A DNA stretch of 64,000 bases from WHSW01 sp963781265 (GTDB taxonomy: Bacteria > Actinomycetota > Thermoleophilia > Solirubrobacterales > 70-9). The notes below the pieces were generated by a model, which did not search any database, was not told the DNA's origin, and saw only the letters and a list, made by a program, of their open reading frames with translations. Made by a program: the position numbers and the translations under genes. The first letter of the stretch is position 1, and the number at the start of each line of letters is the position of its first letter. The stretch lies in NCBI GenBank assembly GCA_963781265.1, contig CAWAFH010000018.1, forward strand, positions 806,001 to 870,000, written 5' to 3'. This document shows, in pieces, positions 25,347-33,030 of this stretch.

Positions 25347-26624
25347 ATGGAAGCGTCCGAAAGACCACAGCTCGAGTTCGATCAGACCGGCGACGAGCAC
25401 GTCCGCGCGCTCGGCGACCGGCTCGTGATCGAGTCGCTGACCGTCGACGACGGCCGCTCCGCCAAGCTCGTTCGCGAGCGGGCCGAGGCCGGCCACCCGC
25501 CGGCCCAGACGGTGCGCGACGCGGTCGAGATCGGCGTCCGCGTGCTCGAGCGCGAGGGCACGGCGGCGGAGGTGGATTACGTCCGCGCCGAGTTCGAACG
25601 CCACGCCGCGGAGCTGCGCGAGCGGCTCGGCAGGGCGCTCGAGTCGGGCGACGAGATGCTCGCCGAGCGGATCACGTCGACCTTCGACGCGAGCCGCGAC
25701 GGCTCGGTGCAAAAGGACATCGACGACCTGCTGAAGCGGGCGCTCGCCGAGCAGCGCGAGGCGCTGATGAAGCAGTTCTCGGCTCAGGAGGGCTCGAATC
25801 CGCTCTTCGACTTCAAGAACGCGATGGTTCGCGCCTACAAGGAGCTCGGCTCGCGCCAGCAGTCCGAGGGCGAGGAGAACCGGCGGGTGATCGCCGAACT
25901 GCGCCGCGAGGTGGTCGAGTTGCGCGAGCGCACCGACGCCGACGAGCGGGTGGCCGAGGAGGCCGAGCGCGGGACCGCGAAGGGACGCACCTTCGAGGAG
26001 CTCGTCCACTCGACGATCGAGGAGATCGCCCAGGCTCAGGGCGACGCGGCCCATCACACCGGCGATCTCTCGACCGAGTCCGGGAGCAAGAAGGGCGACA
26101 GCGTCGTCGAGATCGGCGGTGCGCTCGGCACCCCGCTGGCGACGGTGGTGTTCGAGGCGAAGAACAAGCGGCTCTCGAAGAACGACGCCTGGACCGAGCT
26201 CAACGCCTGCATGGGCGAGCGCCACGCCTCCTATGCGGTGCTCGTCGTCGCGGGCGAGGACAAGGTCCCGGCCGGGCTCGAAGAGCTGACGGAGTACCAG
26301 GGCAACAAGATCATCGCGGTGCTCGACCGGGAGGACCCGGACCCGCTCGCCCTGCGGCTCGTCTACCGCTACGTCCGGGCGCGGATCATCGCGGCGCGCA
26401 GCGACGAGCTCGAGGTCGACGCCGCCGGCGTCCGTGACGCCGCCGAGGAAGCCGGCGCGCGGCTCAAGCGCGCCAACCGGGTCCGCAAGTCGCTCACCAA
26501 CGTCACGAACAGCGCCGAGGCGGCGCGCGAGGAGTTCGACGAGATCGTCGTCGACGTCGAGCGGTGCCTGGCGCGGATCGAGGCCCTGGTCGCCTCGGCG
26601 GCGCAGAGCGCCGACCACACCTAG
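25347..26624 (+). CDS. Coiled-coil protein with PD-(D/E)xK nuclease-like domain
   Basis: A 425-residue protein I cannot assign to a named family. Residues 1-200 are charged and helical with long heptad-like stretches. Residues 215-330 look like a restriction-endonuclease fold: G-R-T-F-E-E-L-V-H (first helix), K-K-G-D-S-V-V-E-I-G (Asp) and V-V-F-E-A-K-N-K-R (E-x-K), then Y-A-V-L-V-V-A. The last 80 residues are again helical. The layout recalls RmuC/DUF2130-type coiled-coil nucleases. TACCTT lies 11 nt before the ATG. Its stop overlaps the stop of the convergent lipoprotein gene. DNA processing is likely, defence speculative. Confidence 0.65.
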   Translation: MEASERPQLEFDQTGDEHVRALGDRLVIESLTVDDGRSAKLVRERAEAGHPPAQTVRDAVEIGVRVLEREGTAAEVDYVRAEFERHAAELRERLGRALESGDEMLAERITSTFDASRDGSVQKDIDDLLKRALAEQREALMKQFSAQEGSNPLFDFKNAMVRAYKELGSRQQSEGEENRRVIAELRREVVELRERTDADERVAEEAERGTAKGRTFEELVHSTIEEIAQAQGDAAHHTGDLSTESGSKKGDSVVEIGGALGTPLATVVFEAKNKRLSKNDAWTELNACMGERHASYAVLVVAGEDKVPAGLEELTEYQGNKIIAVLDREDPDPLALRLVYRYVRARIIAARSDELEVDAAGVRDAAEEAGARLKRANRVRKSLTNVTNSAEAAREEFDEIVVDVERCLARIEALVASAAQSADHT

Positions 26625-27022
26625 GGCAGCAGCAGGTCGTTCTGCGAGCTCTTGCGCTCCGGGCCGACCGTGAGCTTCGACTCGCGGCCGCCCTCCCCGT
26701 CGGAGACCGTGTAGTCGCCCTCCTCGAGCGTGAGCTGGAGCGCCCCGGTGCCGTGCGGCACGATCTCGTTGCTGGCCCGATCGGTCGGGCCCTCGAGCAC
26801 CAGCCGAGCCGGGTCCGGCGATTGATTGGAGATCGTGATCGTGGCGACCCCGGCCCCGGCCGCGGCCGGGGCGACGCGCACGCCGTCGCCGGAGATCAGC
26901 GCGCTGAGCGCGATCGGCGCGGGGGGGCGCGGGTCGTTGGGGAAGTCGTCCTCGCCGCAGGCGGAGATGCCCAGCGCGGCGAGCACCGCCAGCGGCACGA
27001 TCAGCCTCCTCTGAGCGCCCAT
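26621..27022 (-). CDS. Putative lipoprotein
   Basis: A 133-residue exported protein with a lipoprotein signal: basic start M-G-A-Q-R-R, hydrophobic core and lipobox L-G-I-S-A-C at about residue 22. The mature part is a small beta domain (V-A-T-I-T-I-S-N-Q-S-P-D-P-A-R-L; Y-T-V-S-D-G-E-G-G), perhaps a cupredoxin-like or Ig-like fold without metal ligands. TAGGGT lies 8 nt before the ATG, which argues against the TTG three codons upstream. Function unknown. Confidence 0.65.
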   Translation of the reverse strand: MGAQRRLIVPLAVLAALGISACGEDDFPNDPRPPAPIALSALISGDGVRVAPAAAGAGVATITISNQSPDPARLVLEGPTDRASNEIVPHGTGALQLTLEEGDYTVSDGEGGRESKLTVGPERKSSQNDLLLP

Positions 27023-27081
27023 CGAGCGCAACCCTAGCCGAAGCGGCGGGGCCCAGGTGCCGGTCCGGCCGCGATCAAAAC

Positions 27082-27244
27082 CAGGCGCCTCAACGGCGGC
27101 GCGGCTCGGCTTCGCCCTCCGGGCTCCGCCTCACGTCAGGCGCCTCAACGGCGGCGCGGCTCGGCTTCGCCCTCCGGGCTCCGCCTCACGTCAGGCGCCT
27201 CAACGGCGGCGCGGCTCGGCTTCGCCCTCCGGGCTCCGCCTCAC
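27082..27244. repeat. Three tandem copies of a 55-bp GC-rich repeat
   Basis: Identical units start at 27082, 27137 and 27192, each opening CAGGCGCCTCAACGGCGGCG and containing CTCCGGGCTCCGCC; the third lacks the last 2 bases. The array ends at the 3' end of the YgfZ-type gene, overlapping its stop codon by about 4 nt. There are no spacers, so this is not a CRISPR array. A 31-nt piece with 29 identities recurs at 44118-44148, also just after the end of a - strand gene. Confidence 0.9.
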
Positions 27245-28188
27245 CACGGCAGCTCGACGACCTCGGCCTCGAGCCCGTTGCCCACCTCGACCTTGACCCC
27301 CGGCTCGGCCTCGCGCCGCAGGATCGCGAGCGCGATCGGCCCGCGGGCGGGGGAGAGGACCGCGGTGCCGATCGTCCCGAGCTCGCGCTCGCCGAGCCGG
27401 ACCGCGTCGCCGGGAGCCGCCGGGCCCGTGAGTCGCAGGCCGCGCAGATGGCGGTTCGGCTTGCCCTTGTAGTGCAGACGGGCGACGGTCTCCTGGCCGA
27501 TGTAGCAGCCCTTATCGAAGCTGACCGCGCGCTCGTTGATCCCCGCCTCCTGGGGAATGGTCGCGGTCGTCATCTCGCGCCCGAACCGCGGCCGGCCCGC
27601 CTCGACCCGCGCGATCTCGGCGGCCTCCTCGCCGACCGGCTCGGCGCCGCGCTCGGCGAGCGCGGTGACGACGGCCTCGGCGCCGTCGGGATCGACGAGC
27701 AGGTCCACGCCCGAGTCGGTCGCGACCGCGAGGGCGGTCGCGCCGCCGAGCTCGACCTGACGATGGGTGTGCTCCGGGCCGGCGGGGCCGGCGAGCGCGA
27801 ACTGCTCGGCCGCCGGGCCGATCACGGAGACCACGGCGTAGCGGCCGCTGACGTCGTCGACCTCGACCTCGCGGCCGATCTTGTACATGCTCAGGTGCCG
27901 GTTGACCGCGTCGGCGGCGATCTCCTCGGTCTCGATCAGGAAGCCCTCGGCGGTGCGGAGGACCCGCATGTCGCCCTGCATGTGGCCCTTGCGATCGAGC
28001 AGCGCCGAGTAACAGCCCGCGCCGGGCTCCAGGCGCTCCACGTCGTTGGTGAGCTGGCCCTGCAGGTAGTCGGCCGCGTCGGGTCCGGTCACCGCGAGCA
28101 GCCTGCGGCCGCGGCGCGCGACCATTCCCGCGCTCTCGCGCAGGACCCGGTATTGCGCGTCGAGGTCGACCTGCGGGGCGGTTGCCAC
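27241..28188 (-). CDS. ygfZ: YgfZ/GcvT-domain folate-binding protein
   Basis: A 315-residue protein related to the glycine-cleavage T protein but of the YgfZ type, which uses folate to help maintain Fe-S enzymes. The N-terminal half has T-G-P-D-A-A-D-Y-L-Q-G-Q-L-T-N-D-V; the diagnostic motif is K-G-C-Y-I-G-Q-E-T-V-A-R at about residues 226-237, with the conserved Cys. A short C-terminal barrel follows. The GTG start lies 56 nt from the divergent metal operon. The 55-bp repeat array abuts its stop. Confidence 0.88.
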   Translation of the reverse strand: MATAPQVDLDAQYRVLRESAGMVARRGRRLLAVTGPDAADYLQGQLTNDVERLEPGAGCYSALLDRKGHMQGDMRVLRTAEGFLIETEEIAADAVNRHLSMYKIGREVEVDDVSGRYAVVSVIGPAAEQFALAGPAGPEHTHRQVELGGATALAVATDSGVDLLVDPDGAEAVVTALAERGAEPVGEEAAEIARVEAGRPRFGREMTTATIPQEAGINERAVSFDKGCYIGQETVARLHYKGKPNRHLRGLRLTGPAAPGDAVRLGERELGTIGTAVLSPARGPIALAILRREAEPGVKVEVGNGLEAEVVELPW

Positions 28189-28208
28189 GAGACGATTCTG
28201 ACAGGCTG

Positions 28209-28237
28209 TTGTCAGGCAGATTTTGATCTGTCAAAAT
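28209..28237 (+). promoter_or_regulatory. Predicted promoter of the metal operon
   Basis: TTGTCA (28209-28214) and CAAAAT (28232-28237) are spaced by 17 nt. The expected transcription start then falls at about 28245, the GTG of the oxidase gene, so the message would be leaderless. The -10 box lies inside the right arm of the palindrome. Confidence 0.5.
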
Positions 28238-28240
28238 CTG
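28217..28240. promoter_or_regulatory. Palindromic operator, probably for the operon's DtxR-family regulator
   Basis: A perfect inverted repeat, CAGATTTTGA - 4 nt - TCAAAATCTG, AT-rich in a very GC-rich context. It covers the predicted -10 region and ends 4 nt before the first codon of an operon that encodes a DtxR-family repressor and two metal transporters. Binding by that regulator would block transcription. The YgfZ-type gene starts on the other side at 28188 and might share control. Confidence 0.65.
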
Positions 28241-28244
28241 GTCC

Positions 28245-29372
28245 GTGGATGAGGCAAAAACACCTCCGACCGAGGGCCCGGGCTCGTCGAGCGGCAAGAT
28301 CAGCCGCCGCCGGTTGCTCGCCGGCGGCGTCGTCGCGGCGCCGACGCTCGCGCTGCTGCACGAGACGGTGCCGCACCAGGGGATCCACAACGCGCTCGCC
28401 GGGAGCGACGCGCACGCCGAGGCGGCGGCGATGGGCGGCCACCCGATGCACTCGACCGACGCGGGGCACGCGACCGGGGGCCACGCTGCGTTCGCGGCCG
28501 GCCGGGAGGTCGACCACGCCGCCAACGGCTTCGACCCGACCGAGATCCTTCGCGACTTCGACCGCGGCCGGACCACCCGGCTGGCGAGTGGTCGCGTCCT
28601 GCGCGAATGGGATCTGGTCGCGTCCGACAAGGAGATCGAGGTCGCCCCCGGGGTCCGGTATCAGGCCTGGACCTACAACGGCCGCGTCCCGGGTCCGACC
28701 CTGCGCTGCCGCGAGGGCGAGCTGCTGCGGATCAACTTCATCAACGGCTCCGAGCACCCGCACACGATGCACTTTCACGGCGTGCATCCCGCGTTCATGG
28801 ACGGGATGCCCGGGATCGGCGAGGCTCGGGGCGGCGGCGCGATCGGCCCCGGCGAGCGGTTCACCTACGAGTTCGAGGCGGCGCCGTTCGGCCTTCACCT
28901 CTACCACTGCCACGTCTCCCCGCTCGCCGCGCACATCGCCCGCGGGCTCTACGGCGCGTTCATCGTCGACCCGGCCGCCGGGCGCGAGGACGCCGACGAG
29001 CTGGTGATGGTGATGAACGGCTTCGACACCAACTTCGACGGCGCCAACGAGGTCTACGCGGTCAACACGGTCGCCTTTCACCACGTCACCGAGCCCGTCC
29101 GGGTTCGCCGTGGCGAGCTGGTCCGGATCTACCTGGTCAACGTGCTCGAGTACGACCAGCTCAACTCGTTTCACCTGCACGCCAACTTCTTCCACTACTA
29201 CCCGACCGGTACGTCGCTGGAGCCGACCGAGTTCACCGACACGGTGATCCAGGGTCAGGGCCAGCGCGGAATCTGCGAGGTCCGGTTCCCCCACCCGGGT
29301 GCCTACATGTTCCACGCCCATGTGAGCGAGTTCGCCGAGCTCGGCTGGACCGGCTTCTTCGAGGTCGCCTGA
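28245..29372 (+). CDS. Two-domain multicopper oxidase, Tat-exported
   Basis: A 375-residue oxidase. A twin-arginine signal (S20-R-R-R-L-L-A-G-G) precedes a His-rich stretch (about eight His between residues 39 and 91). Domain 1 has H173-T-M-H-F-H-G-V-H and H221-C222-H223 with a further His at 230; domain 2 has H310-L-H and H357-A-H but no Cys. So the single type 1 copper site is in domain 1 (type C-like order, as in nitrite reductase-like enzymes), with trinuclear ligands from both domains. It would oxidise metal ions or phenols outside the membrane. First gene of the metal operon; its stop overlaps the next ATG. Confidence 0.85.
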   Translation: MDEAKTPPTEGPGSSSGKISRRRLLAGGVVAAPTLALLHETVPHQGIHNALAGSDAHAEAAAMGGHPMHSTDAGHATGGHAAFAAGREVDHAANGFDPTEILRDFDRGRTTRLASGRVLREWDLVASDKEIEVAPGVRYQAWTYNGRVPGPTLRCREGELLRINFINGSEHPHTMHFHGVHPAFMDGMPGIGEARGGGAIGPGERFTYEFEAAPFGLHLYHCHVSPLAAHIARGLYGAFIVDPAAGREDADELVMVMNGFDTNFDGANEVYAVNTVAFHHVTEPVRVRRGELVRIYLVNVLEYDQLNSFHLHANFFHYYPTGTSLEPTEFTDTVIQGQGQRGICEVRFPHPGAYMFHAHVSEFAELGWTGFFEVA

Positions 29373-30577
29373 TGGAGGCCAGGGCCGGCGAGGCACCGCG
29401 GCTCGGCCGCCGGCTGCCCGCCTGGGCGCTCGGGCTCGCCCCGCTGCTGGTGATCGCCGCCGCGATCGCGATCTTCGCGGCCCTCGGCGGGCCGGGGCTC
29501 GGCGAGCGCACCGGCCCGCCGGTCGAGGAGCTGGCGATCGAGCGCACCGTCCTGCACCCGGGTGAGATCGAGCTCACCGTCCGCAACGACGGCCCGGACC
29601 CGGTCGAGGTCGCGCAGATCGCGGTCAACGACGGATACGCGCCGTTCACCGCGAGCGGCGGCCGCACCGTCGGTCGCCTCGACTCGACCACCCTGACGAT
29701 CGCCTACCCCTGGATCGAGGGCGAGGCCTACCGCGTCTCGCTGCTGACCTCGACCGGCGCGACGATCGAGCACGAGATCGGGGCCGCGAGCGAGACGCCG
29801 GACGCGGACGCCGGCTTCTTCGGCCTGATGGCGCTGCTCGGCATCTACGTCGGCGTGATCCCGGTCTCGCTCGGGCTCCTGTGGCTGCCGTTCATCCGCC
29901 GGATCGACGTCGGCTGGCTGCGCGTGCTGATCGCGTTCACGATCGGGCTGCTCACCTTCCTCGCCGTCGACGCGGCGCTCGAGGGGCTCGAGATCGCCGC
30001 CGATGCACCGTCGGCGTTCGGGGGCGCCGAGCTCGTCTTCCTCGGCGCCCTCGTCGCCTTCCTGGCGCTGTCTGGGATCGATGCGTGGCTGCGCGGACGC
30101 CGGAGCCGCGCCGCCGCGGCCGGCGCCGGCGGGGGGTACCTGGCGCTGATGGTCGCGATCGGGATCGGGCTCCACAATCTCGGCGAGGGTCTCGCGATCG
30201 GCTCCGCGTACGCCTCCGGCGCGCTCGCGCTCGGCGCCTTCCTGGTCGTCGGCTTCGCCATCCACAACACGACCGAGGGCCTGGCGATCGTCGCGCCGCT
30301 CAAGTCCGAGCGCCCGGGTCTCGCGCGGCTGGCGACCCTCGGGCTGATCGCCGGAGCGCCCGCGATCCTCGGCGCCTGGGTCGGCGCGGCCGCCTTCAAC
30401 CCGAGCCTCGCGGCGCTGCTGTTCGGCGTCGGCGTCGGCGCGATCGCCCAGGTCATCTGCCAGCTCATCCCGGCCGTCCGCGACGGCGAGGGCCGCGTCC
30501 TGCACGGCGGCGCGGTCGGAGGGATGCTCGCCGGCGTGCTCGTCCTCTATCTGACGGGCCTCCTGGTGAGCGTCTGA
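29372..30577 (+). CDS. ZIP family metal transporter with N-terminal extracytoplasmic domain
   Basis: A 401-residue membrane protein. A first hydrophobic segment (about 19-42) leads to an outside beta domain of about 90 residues (E-I-E-L-T-V-R-N-D-G-P-D-P-V-E-V), then the transporter core of about eight helices. The ZIP metal motifs are G-L-H-N-L-G-E-G-L-A-I-G and A-I-H-N-T-T-E-G-L-A-I-V. The extra domain is not part of standard ZIP proteins and might dock the adjacent multicopper oxidase; that is inference. Substrate may be Fe, Mn or Zn. Start and stop overlap the neighbouring genes by 1 nt each. Confidence 0.88.
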   Translation: MEARAGEAPRLGRRLPAWALGLAPLLVIAAAIAIFAALGGPGLGERTGPPVEELAIERTVLHPGEIELTVRNDGPDPVEVAQIAVNDGYAPFTASGGRTVGRLDSTTLTIAYPWIEGEAYRVSLLTSTGATIEHEIGAASETPDADAGFFGLMALLGIYVGVIPVSLGLLWLPFIRRIDVGWLRVLIAFTIGLLTFLAVDAALEGLEIAADAPSAFGGAELVFLGALVAFLALSGIDAWLRGRRSRAAAAGAGGGYLALMVAIGIGLHNLGEGLAIGSAYASGALALGAFLVVGFAIHNTTEGLAIVAPLKSERPGLARLATLGLIAGAPAILGAWVGAAAFNPSLAALLFGVGVGAIAQVICQLIPAVRDGEGRVLHGGAVGGMLAGVLVLYLTGLLVSV

Positions 30578-31281
30578 TGAGCGGCGCCTCGCACACCCGC
30601 CGCGCCCGCGATGCCGCCAACACCGAGGCGGTCGAGGACTACGCGAAGACGATCTACGCGCTCGCGCACCGGGCCGAGGGGCCGGTCGGGACCTCGGCGC
30701 TGGCCGAGCGGCTCGGCGTCTCGCCGGGGACCGTGACGGCGATGCTGAAGCGGATGACCGAGCTCGGCCTGGTCGAGCACGAGCCCTACCACGGGGTCAT
30801 GCTGACCGCGGCCGGAGACCGGGTCGCGCTCGAGGTGATCCGTCACCACCGGCTGATCGAGGCTTATCTGGCCGAGGCGCTGGGGATGCCCTGGGATCGG
30901 GTCCACGACGAGGCCGAGGTGCTCGAGCACTACATCTCGGAGGAGCTCGAGGAACGGATGGCGGCGGCGCTCGGCGACCCCAGTCACGATCCGCACGGCG
31001 ACCCGATCCCCGATCGCGAGCTCGAGCTCGGGCTCGAGGAGGGGACCGCGCTCACCGACCTCGAGCCGGGCTGCGCCGGGGTGTTCAGCCGCGTCTCGGA
31101 CTCCGACTCCGAGATGCTGCGCTACCTCGACCAGCGCGGGATCCGGCCGGGCTGCGAGCTGCGCCTGAGCGCCCGTGACCCGTTCGAGGGCCCGCTGTAC
31201 GTCGAGGTGGACGGCGCCGAGCACGTCCTCGGCCACCGCCTCGCCGCCGCGATGCGCGTGACCGTGAAGGAGCGGCCGTGA
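30577..31281 (+). CDS. DtxR/MntR family metal-dependent regulator
   Basis: A 234-residue repressor. The winged helix spans about 17-80 (A-L-A-E-R-L-G-V-S-P-G-T-V-T-A-M-L-K-R-M). The dimer/metal region has V-I-R-H-H-R-L-I-E-A-Y-L and V-H-D-E-A-E-V-L-E-H-Y-I-S, which include the His and Glu ligands of the family, and D-P-H-G-D-P-I-P. The C-terminal 80 residues form the SH3-like (FeoA-type) domain. It probably senses Mn2+ or Fe2+ and binds the palindrome before 28245, controlling its own operon. Confidence 0.92.
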   Translation: MSGASHTRRARDAANTEAVEDYAKTIYALAHRAEGPVGTSALAERLGVSPGTVTAMLKRMTELGLVEHEPYHGVMLTAAGDRVALEVIRHHRLIEAYLAEALGMPWDRVHDEAEVLEHYISEELEERMAAALGDPSHDPHGDPIPDRELELGLEEGTALTDLEPGCAGVFSRVSDSDSEMLRYLDQRGIRPGCELRLSARDPFEGPLYVEVDGAEHVLGHRLAAAMRVTVKERP

Positions 31282-32642
31282 ACCGCGCCCTCGACGAGGC
31301 CGTGGTCGTCCCGCCGCCGCCCCGCGCGGCCGACGAGGGGCAGGCGCCGCCCGCCGACGATGAGGACTTCGCGCTCCCCGGTGAGGCCGCCGTCGCCCGC
31401 GCCGCACGGCGCTCGCTCGAGGGCCACACGCGCGGCATCTCGCGCCTCTGGCCCTTCCTCGGCCCGGCGTTCATCGCCTGCGTCGCCTACATCGACCCGG
31501 GCAACTTCGCGACCAACATCGCCGCCGGTGCCAAGTTCGGATACCTGCTGCTCTGGGTCGTGGTCGCGGCGAACCTGATCGCGATGCTGATCCAGACCCA
31601 GTCGGCAAAGCTCGGGATCGCGACCGGAAAGAACCTGCCCGAGCTCTGCCGCGAGAACTTCTCCCGGCGCACTTCGATCGGTCTCTGGGTGCAGGCTGAG
31701 GGCGTCGCGATGGCCACCGACATCGCCGAGGTGGTCGGCGCCGCGCTCGGGCTCAACCTCCTGTTCGGGATCGGCCTGTTCCCCGCCGCGCTGATCGCCG
31801 GAGCCGGCGCCTTCGCGATCCTCGCGCTGCAGCAGCGCGGCTTTCGGCGCCTCGAGGCCGCGATCGCGGCGCTCGCCGGCGTCGTCCTGCTCTGCTTCGG
31901 ATTCGAGATCTTCTGGGCGAAGCCCGATGGCGGCGAGGTCGCCTCGCACCTGTTCGTTCCCGGCTTCAGCGGCACCGAGAGCATCCTGCTCGCGACCGGG
32001 ATCATCGGCGCGACGGTGATGCCGCACGTCGTCTACCTGCATTCGGCGCTGACGCAGCGGCGCGTGGTCGGCCGCAACGACGGCGAGAAGCGCAGGATCC
32101 TGCGGTTCGAGAAGATCGACGTCGTGATCGCGATGGCGATCGCCGGCGCGGTCAACCTCTCGATGATGATCATGGCCGCCTCTCTCTTTCACGTCGGCGA
32201 CCTGGCCACGATCGACAGCATCGAGGGCGCGTTCGACGGCCTCAAGACGACGGTCTCCGACCACGCCGCCACAGTGTTCGGGATCGCCCTGCTCGCCTCG
32301 GGGTTCGCGTCCTCGTCGGTGGGGACGATGTCGGGCCAGGTGGTGATGCAGGGGTTCATCCAGCGCCGGATCCCGATCTTCCTGCGCCGCGCGATCACGC
32401 TCGCCCCGGCGCTGGTCGTCCTCGCGCTCGGAGTCGACCCGACCGCCGCGCTGGTCATGAGCCAGGTCGTGCTCTCGTTCGGGATCCCGTTCGTGCTCAT
32501 CCCGCTGCTGCTGATCGCCCGCAAGCCGGAGGTGATGGGGCGGATGGTCAATCCGGGCTGGCTCACCGGGATCGCGGGCGTGATCGCGGGGCTGATCATC
32601 GCGCTCAACGTGTTCCTGTTGCAGCAGGTCTTCTTCGGCTGA
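31278..32642 (+). CDS. NRAMP family divalent metal transporter
   Basis: A 454-residue proton-coupled metal importer with about 11 helices. The metal-binding motif in TM1 is A-Y-I-D-P-G-N-F-A-T-N, and TM6 has A-T-V-M-P-H-V-V-Y-L-H-S, where the Met marks transition-metal selectivity. F-A-S-S-S-V-G-T-M-S-G-Q-V follows. A 45-residue acidic, Pro-rich cytoplasmic N-terminus precedes the core. The ATG codon of the start region overlaps the regulator's stop by 4 nt. Mn2+ or Fe2+ is the likely substrate. Confidence 0.92.
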   Translation: MNRALDEAVVVPPPPRAADEGQAPPADDEDFALPGEAAVARAARRSLEGHTRGISRLWPFLGPAFIACVAYIDPGNFATNIAAGAKFGYLLLWVVVAANLIAMLIQTQSAKLGIATGKNLPELCRENFSRRTSIGLWVQAEGVAMATDIAEVVGAALGLNLLFGIGLFPAALIAGAGAFAILALQQRGFRRLEAAIAALAGVVLLCFGFEIFWAKPDGGEVASHLFVPGFSGTESILLATGIIGATVMPHVVYLHSALTQRRVVGRNDGEKRRILRFEKIDVVIAMAIAGAVNLSMMIMAASLFHVGDLATIDSIEGAFDGLKTTVSDHAATVFGIALLASGFASSSVGTMSGQVVMQGFIQRRIPIFLRRAITLAPALVVLALGVDPTAALVMSQVVLSFGIPFVLIPLLLIARKPEVMGRMVNPGWLTGIAGVIAGLIIALNVFLLQQVFFG

Positions 32643-32667
32643 TCGCCCGCGCCGCTAGGCTGCGGGC

Positions 32668-33030
32668 GTGGCCCTGGCCGAGGACTTCCAAGCGGTGCTG
32701 GACTCGCTTCCGGACGACTGGACCGACATCGTCTGCGACCTGCGCCTCGCCGACGAGGACCGCTACATCGACGCGGCCGTCCTGATGACGCTGATCAACG
32801 CGCAGCCCTACTCGAAGGCCGAGTGGCACTTCCGGATCAACGTCGCCCACAGCTTCGGCCACGCCGCCGCCGCCGAGACGGTCAAGGGAGCGCTCGGGCT
32901 GCTCGACGACCAGGGGATCGAGGGCGAGTTGATCGTGCGCGACGTGCACGAGGGCCGCGCCGAGATCGTGCAGATGTGGGGGCGCCCGGAGTCGGTCAGG
33001 CGCGAGTTTCGCGCCCGCCGCTCGCTCTGA
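32668..33030 (+). CDS. Conserved-looking hypothetical protein (120 aa)
   Basis: I do not recognise a named family. The protein is soluble, acidic at the start (D-S-L-P-D-D-W-T-D-I-V-C-D-L-R-L) and has a regular strand-helix pattern with W-H-F-R-I-N-V-A-H-S-F-G-H-A-A and a basic end. TAGGCT lies 6 nt before the GTG, suggesting a leaderless message separate from the metal operon. The last 35 nt overlap the convergent c-di-GMP gene. Confidence 0.65.
   Translation: MALAEDFQAVLDSLPDDWTDIVCDLRLADEDRYIDAAVLMTLINAQPYSKAEWHFRINVAHSFGHAAAAETVKGALGLLDDQGIEGELIVRDVHEGRAEIVQMWGRPESVRREFRARRSL

Noticed and set aside
27082..27244. CRISPR-like direct repeats
   Set aside because: The 55-bp units are directly adjacent with no spacers, and no cas gene is in the window.
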